Source of the DNA: Nocardioidaceae bacterium
GTDB taxonomy: Bacteria; Actinomycetota; Actinomycetes; Propionibacteriales; Nocardioidaceae
Direction of reading: 5' to 3'
Assembly (NCBI GenBank): GCA_025966335.1
Contig: JAICRS010000047.1
Coordinates: forward strand, 1-15,542
DNA length: 15,542 bases
Under the pieces are notes generated by a model, which saw only the letters and a program-made list of their open reading frames with translations, did not search any database and was not told the origin of the DNA. A program made the translations under genes and the position numbers. Shown here one piece after another: positions 1 through 4,760 of this stretch (within the stretch, counting starts at the first letter, position 1; each line of letters begins with the position of its first letter).

Positions 1-575
1 CCAAGGGCTACAAGTTCTCCACCTACGCCACCTGGTGGATCCGGCAGGCGATCACCCGCGCGATGGCCGACCAGGCCCGGACGATTCGGATCCCGGTGCA
101 CATGGTCGAGGTGATCAACAAGCTCGCCCGCGTCCAACGGCAGATGCTGCAGGACCTCGGCCGCGAACCCACCCCGGAGGAGCTCGCCAAGGAGCTCGAC
201 ATGACCCCGGAGAAGGTCATCGAGGTGCAGAAGTACGGCCGCGAGCCGATCTCCCTGCACACCCCGCTCGGTGAGGACGGCGACTCCGAGTTCGGCGACC
301 TGATCGAGGACTCCGAGGCCATCGTCCCCGCGGACGCGGTTTCGTTCACGCTGCTGCAGGAACAGCTGCACGCCGTACTCGACACGCTGTCCGAGCGGGA
401 GGCGGGCGTGGTCTCGATGCGGTTCGGACTCACCGACGGCCAGCCGAAGACCCTCGACGAGATCGGCAAGGTCTACGGCGTGACCCGTGAGCGGATCCGG
501 CAGATCGAGTCGAAGACGATGTCGAAGCTGCGGCACCCGTCGCGTTCCCAGGTGCTGCGCGACTACCTGGACTGA
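1..575 (+). CDS. sigA: Primary RNA polymerase sigma factor (SigA/HrdB type), C-terminal part only
   Basis: The gene enters from the left edge, so about 190 C-terminal residues are visible. They begin inside region 2.3-2.4, with KGYKFSTYATWWIRQAI, the helices that melt and recognise the -10 element. Region 3 follows (ARTIRIPVHM to about KYGREPISLHTPLG), and then region 4, whose helix-turn-helix TLDEIGKVYGVTRERIRQIE contacts the -35 element. The protein ends LRDYLD followed by TGA, the usual end of actinobacterial group 1 sigma factors. Known role of the family: directs core RNA polymerase to housekeeping promoters. Group 1 rather than group 2 is inferred from the near-consensus region 2.4 and from the neighbourhood: in actinobacteria the primary sigma gene commonly lies near DUF7455 and parE. 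The N-terminal extension and region 1 are outside the window. Confidence 0.95.
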   Translation, partial: KGYKFSTYATWWIRQAITRAMADQARTIRIPVHMVEVINKLARVQRQMLQDLGREPTPEELAKELDMTPEKVIEVQKYGREPISLHTPLGEDGDSEFGDLIEDSEAIVPADAVSFTLLQEQLHAVLDTLSEREAGVVSMRFGLTDGQPKTLDEIGKVYGVTRERIRQIESKTMSKLRHPSRSQVLRDYLD

Positions 576-662
576 CCCCTGCGGCCTGCCGGCAAACGCC
601 CCCGGACCTGCGCTTTTGCGTTGATTTCACACCCGGCGGGCATGCTCGACTGACTGGTCCTC

Positions 663-684
663 GGACGGACGGACCGGACAGGAC
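663..684 (+). repeat. Five closely spaced GGAC tetranucleotides upstream of the hemA-like start
   Basis: GGAC occurs at 663, 667, 671, 676 and 681, a spacing of 4, 4, 5 and 5 bases, between sigA and the glutamyl-tRNA reductase gene. GGTCC at 656-660 and GGACC at 671-675 can also form a 5-bp hairpin. The tract lies 18-39 bases before the start codon, so it would be in the 5' leader or core promoter. I see no convincing -35/-10 pair in 576-701; TTGATT at 621-626 has no good partner. No function is assigned. Confidence 0.5.
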
Positions 685-701
685 GACGCGAGGGGCATGC
701 C

Positions 702-1985
702 GTGAGCACATTCCTCATGGTCGGGATATCCCACCGACTCGCCGATCTCGCGCGGCTCGAGCGGGCCGCCGTGAAGGCCGGGGCACGAGAAGCGCTCCAG
801 CACGATGCGCTGCGCCTGGGCTGCGCGGAGGCACTGGTGCTCTCCACCTGCAGCCGCACGGAGCTCTACGTGGTGCTGGAGGACACGGCTGACGTCTCCG
901 AGCCGTGCACCCGCCAGGTCGCCGAGCACCTCCTCCGCCTGCTCCTCGGGCCGTGTTCGGCGGCGGACCTGGAGAGGATCGCCAGCGTCCGGGCCGGCGA
1001 CGACGTGGTCTTCCACCTGTGCCGGGTTGCCGCCGGGCTCGACAGCCGCGTCGTGGGCGAGGTCGAGATCCAGGCACAGCTCCGGTCCGCGGCGCGAGCG
1101 GCCACGGCGACGTCCTGCGAGCCGCACCGGCTGCGGGGCCTGGTCGCCGCGGCGCTGTCAGGTGCTCAGTCCGTCCCGCACCAGCACGACTCGAGCGACC
1201 GACGTGGCCTGCTCGCCCGGCTGGCAGTGGCGCGCGGGGTCGCCGGCGTGCCCTGGGGGCGTCAGGTGGACGCGATCGTGGTCGGCGCCGGGACGATGGG
1301 GCGGCAGGTCATGGAGTTCCTCCCGGTGGACGGGTGTCGCTCAGCCCTGCTGAGCCGGACCTCTGTCACCGGTCCGTCGGGTGGCCCGACGGTCTACGGC
1401 CTGGAGGAGCTGCCCGCGCGGCTGGAGTCGGCCGACGTGGTGTTCGTGGCCACCTCCGCCGGCCGCCGGCTCCTGAACGCCGATCTGGTCGCGACCGCGA
1501 TGAGCCAGCGGGCCGATCGTGGGCTGGTGATCGTGGACCTCTCGGTGCCCCGCAACGTCGACCCGGACGTCGCCTGTGTTCCCGGGGTGACCCTGCTGGA
1601 CCTCGACGACCTTGCCGACCGTCGCGAGCGAACCAGCGCCCTGGACGGCAGGCACCTCGCCGCGGTCGAGGCCGCCGCTCAGTCCGCAGCCGAGCGATAC
1701 CTGGCCGGACTGCGGTCCCGCGAGGCCGGACCCCTGATCAGCGCGTTGCGAGAGCGGATCGAGGAGCTTTGCCTTGCCCAGCTGAGGCGGACCGCGGCGG
1801 GTCAGCCGGCGTCGGACGAGCACCTGGTCCGGATGGCGTCGGCGGTTGCCGGGGCGGTGGCTCATCCGCCGACGATGCTGATGCGGGAGGCAGCCGCTCA
1901 GGGCGACACGGAGCTGCTCGACCAGGTTGCCCGGGCGTTCCGGCTGCCCGCGGGCGGCTCGGTCGACACCCTGCTGCCGCGTTGA
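702..1985 (+). CDS. hemA: Glutamyl-tRNA reductase family protein, divergent
   Basis: The 427-residue product matches glutamyl-tRNA reductase, which reduces glutamyl-tRNA(Glu) to glutamate-1-semialdehyde with NADPH, the first step of C5 tetrapyrrole synthesis. The N-terminal GISHR motif, catalytic-site LSTCSRTELY (Cys50, Arg52), His105 in VFHLCRVAAGLDS and VVGE are all present. The NADPH fold follows, with VGAGTMG (residues 194-200), VDLSVPRNVDPDVA (278-291) and LLDLDDL. A C-terminal dimerisation helix region includes HPPTMLMREAA (388-398). The GTG start is supported by GAGGGG at 690-695. Oddities: the usual Asn after the catalytic Cys is Ser; the usual GEQQILGQVR is GEVEIQAQLR; and the GKRVRTET-like helix is replaced by an unrelated stretch (about 153-172). 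It also stands apart from hemC/D/B. It may be a second copy with a specialised role; catalytic activity is likely but not certain. Confidence 0.82.
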   Translation: MSTFLMVGISHRLADLARLERAAVKAGAREALQHDALRLGCAEALVLSTCSRTELYVVLEDTADVSEPCTRQVAEHLLRLLLGPCSAADLERIASVRAGDDVVFHLCRVAAGLDSRVVGEVEIQAQLRSAARAATATSCEPHRLRGLVAAALSGAQSVPHQHDSSDRRGLLARLAVARGVAGVPWGRQVDAIVVGAGTMGRQVMEFLPVDGCRSALLSRTSVTGPSGGPTVYGLEELPARLESADVVFVATSAGRRLLNADLVATAMSQRADRGLVIVDLSVPRNVDPDVACVPGVTLLDLDDLADRRERTSALDGRHLAAVEAAAQSAAERYLAGLRSREAGPLISALRERIEELCLAQLRRTAAGQPASDEHLVRMASAVAGAVAHPPTMLMREAAAQGDTELLDQVARAFRLPAGGSVDTLLPR

Positions 1986-2085
1986 GGAGCTGGGCCGTTG
2001 AACACGTGGAAACTTCTCGGCCACCGGATGCAACCAGTCGCGGGGCAGCCGCGTCTTGGGTACAGCGCATCACAGTGAGGCGCAC

Positions 2086-2100
2086 GACGCCCCTGGCGTC
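2086..2100 (+). promoter_or_regulatory. Perfect inverted repeat in the leader of the secreted-protein gene
   Basis: GACGCC (2086-2091) and GGCGTC (2095-2100) are perfect 6-bp arms around a 3-base CCT loop, ending 8 bases before the GAAGGA ribosome-binding site of the next gene. It could be an operator or a small mRNA hairpin next to the Shine-Dalgarno. There is no T-tract, so a terminator for the upstream gene is less likely. No clear promoter was found in 1986-2085; GGGTAC at 2058-2063 resembles a stress-sigma -10 but lacks a matching -35. Confidence 0.4.
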
Positions 2101-2120
2101 TTACTGACGAAGGAACGAAC

Positions 2121-2684
2121 ATGAACGTCTTCACCCCCTCCTCCGTGGCCGCCAAGCTCGCTGCGGTGTCCGCGGTCGCTCTCGGCTCGCTCGCGTTGGC
2201 CGTCCCGGCCGGCGCCGAGACCGTGGCCTTCCAGGACGCCCGCGGCGACATCGAGCACGGCGCCGACGTACGCAGCGTCCGGGTGGTCAACGAGGCCGCC
2301 GTCCGGGTCAAGGTCCGTCACGACGACCTGGTCCGCTCCTTCCGGAGCGGCAGCGGCATCAAGGTGTTCCTGGACACCGACCGTGGCCAGGCCGGCCCGG
2401 AGTTCATCTTCCTCGGCGGCACCTTCGAGGGCTCCGACTACGCGCTGGTCGAGGCGGAGGGCTGGAAGCCGGCCAGCCGTCGCGCGGAGCCGCTGGAGTG
2501 CGGATACATCATGAAGCTGAACTACGCCGACGACCTCGCCCACATCAAGCTGGACCGCGACTGCATCGGCAACCCGGACGAGGTCCGGGTCGCGGTGCGC
2601 ACCAGCGGCGAGACCGACGCCGGCTTCGTGCACGACTGGCTGGGGGACCGCCGTGAGCTGACCCGCTGGGTGGCCCGCGGCTGA
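2121..2684 (+). CDS. Small secreted protein of unknown function
   Basis: I do not recognise a named family. The 187-residue product starts with a Sec signal peptide: one Lys, a hydrophobic stretch at about residues 13-29, and a probable cleavage after AGA at residue 32. The mature 155 residues look like an all-beta domain, with alternating hydrophobic strands such as VRVKVRH and IKVFLDTD. Acidic loops (DARGDIEHGAD at 39-49; DTDRGQAGPE at 85-94) could bind calcium. Cys127 and Cys148 are the only cysteines in the mature part and could form a disulfide. There are no membrane segments and no lipobox, so it is probably released or held at the cell wall. The ATG start is set by GAAGGA at 2109-2114, 6 bases upstream. 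It probably ends at the hairpin at 2729-2762. A beta-sandwich resembling carbohydrate-binding or DOMON-type folds is only a guess. Confidence 0.85.
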   Translation: MNVFTPSSVAAKLAAVSAVALGSLALAVPAGAETVAFQDARGDIEHGADVRSVRVVNEAAVRVKVRHDDLVRSFRSGSGIKVFLDTDRGQAGPEFIFLGGTFEGSDYALVEAEGWKPASRRAEPLECGYIMKLNYADDLAHIKLDRDCIGNPDEVRVAVRTSGETDAGFVHDWLGDRRELTRWVARG

Positions 2685-2696
2685 GGCAGCACCCGG

Positions 2697-3560
2697 TCAG
2701 CCGCCGGCGACCAGCACGATCGCGAGAGCACAGAGCCCGAGGCCCACGCCTTGGGCTCTGTGTATCTTCTCGTGCAGCACCAGCGCGGCCAGCAGCACCG
2801 TCGTGGCCGGATAGAGCGAGGCCAGGACTCCGGCCACGGTCAGGAAGCCGCTCTGCGAGGCCAGCAGGAAGGCGCCGGTCGCGGTCGCCCCGAGCGGTCC
2901 GGCCAGCAGCGCCCACCACACCACCGGCCCGCGGGGCACCCACGCGGCGCGCAGCCCGGTGGCCAGCACGATCACCGCCGGGATCGACATCGCCTGCGCG
3001 GCCGCCAGTGGCCACAGGCCGGCCTCGGCGGGCACCTGCCCGAGCGCGGCGAACAGGATGCCGAACCCCAGTCCGGCCAGGATCCCGTCGACCAGGCCCT
3101 CCGCCGTGGATGCGCGAACGACCGACTCGGGCCCTCGGGGGGTCCCGGCCGGCGGGTCGGGGGTCCGCGAGACCAGCCAGATCCCGGGCAGGGCCACCAC
3201 GATCCCCAACCACACGATCCCGGAGGGCCGTTCGCCGCCGAGGTTGCCGGCCAGCACCGGCACCAGCGCCGCGCCCACGGCGGACACCGGTGCCACCACG
3301 CTCATCCGGCCGGCGGCGAAGCCCCGGTAGAGGAACCCGGCGCCCATGCCGCTGGCGATCCCGGCCAGCGCGGCCCACGCGAAGTCGCGGCCGGTGGGGG
3401 AGCCGTCGACGAAGACAGCGATCAGGGCCGTGCAGGTCGAGGCCGACATCTGCGCGACCACGGCGACCGACCAGGCCGACGTACGGCGGGAGAGAAAGCC
3501 GCCGACGAAGTCCGAGAGCCCGTAGGCGAACGCCGAGCAGAGCGCGAGGACGACCGCCAT
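2697..3560 (-). CDS. EamA/DMT-superfamily membrane transporter
   Basis: The 287-residue protein is almost entirely hydrophobic, with about ten predicted membrane helices in two repeated halves of five, the arrangement of the drug/metabolite transporter superfamily. The first half starts MAVVLALCSAFAYGLSDFVGG and contains YRGFAAGRMSVVAPVSAVGA (about residues 78-97). The second half starts near residue 155 and ends with YPATTVLLAALVLHEKIHRAQ, a typical EamA C-terminal signature. The family exports small metabolites or amino acids from the cytoplasm; the substrate here cannot be read from the sequence. The ATG at 3560 lies 4 bases beyond the stop of the DUF456 gene, so the two are very likely co-transcribed. 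Its 3' end is 12 bases from the convergent secreted-protein gene. Confidence 0.9.
   Translation of the reverse strand: MAVVLALCSAFAYGLSDFVGGFLSRRTSAWSVAVVAQMSASTCTALIAVFVDGSPTGRDFAWAALAGIASGMGAGFLYRGFAAGRMSVVAPVSAVGAALVPVLAGNLGGERPSGIVWLGIVVALPGIWLVSRTPDPPAGTPRGPESVVRASTAEGLVDGILAGLGFGILFAALGQVPAEAGLWPLAAAQAMSIPAVIVLATGLRAAWVPRGPVVWWALLAGPLGATATGAFLLASQSGFLTVAGVLASLYPATTVLLAALVLHEKIHRAQGVGLGLCALAIVLVAGG
2729..2770 (+). terminator. Rho-independent terminator for the secreted-protein gene, inside the opposing EamA gene
   Basis: CACAGAGCCC (2729-2738) pairs perfectly with GGGCTCTGTG (2753-2762), and five more pairs, one of them G-U, bring the arms to 2729-2743 and 2748-2762 around a CCAC loop. 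The stem is 15 bp. A T-rich tail follows at 2763-2770 (5 T in 8). It begins 45 bases after the stop of the plus-strand gene. In plus-strand RNA the odd pair is G-U; in minus-strand RNA it would be a C-A mismatch, and no U-run follows on that side, so the structure favours plus-strand termination. It overlaps the last codons of the convergent EamA gene. Confidence 0.75.
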
Positions 3561-3564
3561 CGGC

Positions 3565-4041
3565 TCAGGTGAGGATCGCGCCGGTGAGCCAGGTGGCGGA
3601 CGCGAGCAGGGCCGAGGCCAGCTCGATCAGGATGGAGACGCCGACCGCCTTGAGCGCGTCGCGGGTCGACGGCCAGGCGAGCGCGCCGCCCACCCGCTGG
3701 TGCTCGGAGAGGTAGACCCCGAGCACGAAGCCGAGGAACAGGCCGATGACCGGGATCACGAAGAAGCCGATGATCCCGAGCACCCCGCCGAGGATGATCG
3801 AGCGGTTGGGCACGCCGCCGGCCTTGAGGCGGCGGCCGGGGACCGTGTACTTCACGATCGCGCCGATGACGAGCAGCACCGTGGCGATCGCGAACACCGT
3901 CCACGCCGTGCCGGAGCCGTCCTCCGTGGACCAGACCAGGATTGCTCCGAGGATGAGGATCGTCCCGGGCAGGACGGGGACGACGATGCCGACCAGGCCG
4001 ACGAGGATGACCAGCCCGACGACCAGCTCGGTGACGTTCAC
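3565..4041 (-). CDS. DUF456 family small membrane protein
   Basis: The 158-residue protein has four or five hydrophobic helices and the family hallmark near the N-terminus, LVGIVVPVLPGTILILGA. A glycine-rich second helix pair (ILGGVLGIIGFFVIPVIGLFLG) follows, with a polar stretch EHQRVGGALAWPSTRDALKA before the last helix. The family function is unknown; it is an inner-membrane protein common in actinobacteria. Two in-frame GTG starts are possible. I chose 4041 because AGGG lies 8 bases upstream of it; GTG at 4050 would add three residues but has no properly spaced ribosome-binding site. It is first in a two-gene unit with the EamA gene. No clear promoter is visible in 4042-4077, so some read-through past the 4078-4108 hairpin is possible. 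Confidence 0.88.
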   Translation of the reverse strand: MNVTELVVGLVILVGLVGIVVPVLPGTILILGAILVWSTEDGSGTAWTVFAIATVLLVIGAIVKYTVPGRRLKAGGVPNRSIILGGVLGIIGFFVIPVIGLFLGFVLGVYLSEHQRVGGALAWPSTRDALKAVGVSILIELASALLASATWLTGAILT

Positions 4042-4077
4042 GCAGGTCACCCTGTCACATCAGGGGGTGCGGACGAC

Positions 4078-4108
4078 GAAAGCCCCGGGCACACCGCCCG
4101 GGGCTTTC
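4078..4108 (-). terminator. Strong intrinsic terminator downstream of the DUF7455 gene
   Basis: GAAAGCCCCGGGC (4078-4090) and GCCCGGGGCTTTC (4096-4108) form a perfect 13-bp stem with a 5-base loop. It starts 31 bases after the DUF7455 stop codon. In the minus direction the U residues lie in the end of the stem (CUUUC) and continue GUCGUCC. The plus direction also has a pyrimidine tail (4109-4123), so it could work both ways, although no plus-strand gene precedes it. Confidence 0.85.
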
Positions 4109-4139
4109 TCTCGTCTGGTCTGTGGGGTAGTCGGGATGC

Positions 4140-4370
4140 TCAGAAATCGGTGTCGGGTGCTACTGCCGGGGTTTCAGACAGCTTGCCGGTCTCGTCGTGG
4201 ACGCTCACTGCGATCTCACGAAGCTTGTCGCCGTGCTCACGGGCGTGGTGTGCGCAGAACAGCAGCTCGCCGCCTCCGGAGAGCTCCACGCGCAGGTAGG
4301 CCTGGGCACCGCACCGGTCGCAACGGTCTACAGCAGTCAGCGGTGTGCTGGGGGCAACTGCAGTGGTCAC
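4140..4370 (-). CDS. DUF7455 family small zinc-ribbon-like protein
   Basis: The 76-residue product begins TTAVAPSTPLTAVDRCDRCG and closely resembles the small proteins, annotated DUF7455, that sit next to sigA and parE in many actinobacteria. Cys17-x2-Cys20 and Cys39-x2-His42, with His46 close by, form a probable zinc site. The rest is a short helix (EHGDKLREIAVSVHDE) and an acidic, disordered tail. The function is unknown; the small size and zinc site suggest a nucleic-acid or protein-binding accessory. The frame is open further upstream, but I place the start at GTG 4370 because GAAGG lies 6 bases before it and family similarity begins here. A promoter matches at 4404-4432 and a terminator at 4078-4108, so it looks like a single-gene transcript. 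Confidence 0.88.
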   Translation of the reverse strand: MTTAVAPSTPLTAVDRCDRCGAQAYLRVELSGGGELLFCAHHAREHGDKLREIAVSVHDETGKLSETPAVAPDTDF

Positions 4371-4403
4371 TTGAGGCCTTCTTCCTTCCTTGGTGTCTTG
4401 CTC

Positions 4404-4432
4404 AACGTAGCGAGTGGGTCCAATGTTCCAAG
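4404..4432 (-). promoter_or_regulatory. Promoter of the DUF7455 gene, with overlapping housekeeping and ECF-type matches
   Basis: On the minus strand TTGGAA (4432-4427) and TACGTT (4409-4404) are separated by 17 bases, a good sigma-70 type promoter. Within it, GGAAC (4429-4425) and CGTT (4407-4404) are also 17 bases apart, the pattern used by SigE/SigH-type ECF sigma factors in actinobacteria. The start of transcription would be near 4397, giving a leader of about 27 bases that includes the GAAGG ribosome-binding site. Confidence 0.65.
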
Positions 4433-4514
4433 GCGATCCTTGGGGTTTCCTGGGCCCTTCCCTCTCCGTCTCACCTGACACAACATCCAATCACGCCTGA
4501 TGCTTCCCGACGAT

Positions 4515-4547
4515 GAGGGGCTCCCCCGGTGAGACCGGGTGACCCTC
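4515..4547. repeat. Nested hairpin in the DUF7455-parE intergenic region
   Basis: CCCGGT (4525-4530) and ACCGGG (4534-4539) form a perfect 6-bp stem with a GAG loop. Outside it GAGGG (4515-4519) pairs with CCCTC (4543-4547) across a 5/3-base internal loop. No T-tract follows on either strand, so it is not a classic terminator. It could be an operator or an RNA structure if a parE transcript starts further upstream than the -10 box at 4716. Confidence 0.45.
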
Positions 4548-4586
4548 CCCACATGTCGTTCGCTACCAAGTCTGACGCGGCTCGGA

Positions 4587-4621
4587 AGGTTTAAGTTGCC
4601 AAACGGCCGAACTTGAAACCT
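4587..4621. repeat. Imperfect inverted repeat upstream of parE
   Basis: AGGTTTAAGTT (4587-4597) mirrors AACTTGAAACCT (4610-4621), 11 pairs with a single bulged G at 4615. The 12-base centre can add GCC/GGC pairing (4598-4600 with 4605-4607). The left arm contains TAAGTT (4592-4597), a plausible -10 hexamer. This is the shape of an operator overlapping a promoter, or of a stem-loop in a long parE leader. Confidence 0.55.
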
Positions 4622-4630
4622 CCGTTGTCG

Positions 4631-4656
4631 CATCGTGACTTGCCGAACATCGTGAC
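4631..4656. repeat. Direct repeat CATCGTGAC, two copies 17 bases apart
   Basis: CATCGTGAC occurs at 4631-4639 and 4648-4656, an exact 9-base repeat with a 17-base period, just downstream of the inverted repeat at 4587-4621. It may be a pair of protein-binding sites controlling parE. A chance repeat cannot be excluded. Confidence 0.45.
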
Positions 4657-4715
4657 CCCTCCAGGTCCGAATCCGTGGTAGGCGTGGCGTTTCCGGGCGG
4701 TGGGCGTGTCGCAGG

Positions 4716-4721
4716 TAGATT
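4716..4721 (+). promoter_or_regulatory. Candidate -10 element of parE
   Basis: TAGATT fits the TANNNT consensus and lies 39 bases before the parE GTG, which would give a leader of about 30 bases carrying the GAGGAG ribosome-binding site (4751-4756). No good -35 hexamer is present at the right distance, which is common for actinobacterial promoters but keeps this tentative. TAAGTT at 4592-4597 is an alternative. Confidence 0.35.
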
Positions 4722-4760
4722 TGGCCCCGCAGCCCCAGACCGCTCGCCTCGAGGAGTCAC

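Larger units (their letters stand above)
4371..4760. other. Intergenic regulatory region between the divergent DUF7455 and parE genes
   Basis: These 390 bases hold no convincing gene. From left to right they contain the DUF7455 leader and promoter (4371-4432), a C/T-rich stretch (4437-4475), a nested hairpin (4515-4547), a large imperfect inverted repeat (4587-4621), a 9-base direct repeat (4631-4656) and a candidate parE -10 box (4716-4721). The area around 4587-4620 is noticeably richer in A/T than its surroundings. The length and density of structure are unusual for this compact window and suggest parE expression is regulated. Confidence 0.7.

Noticed and set aside
587..594. TGCCGGCA palindrome after sigA as a terminator
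   Set aside because: An 8-base palindrome has no loop for a stable hairpin and no T-tract; it is expected by chance in GC-rich DNA.
2058..2063. GGGTAC as a general-stress (SigB/SigF-like) promoter for the secreted protein
   Set aside because: No matching -35 element 14-17 bases upstream; one hexamer is not enough.
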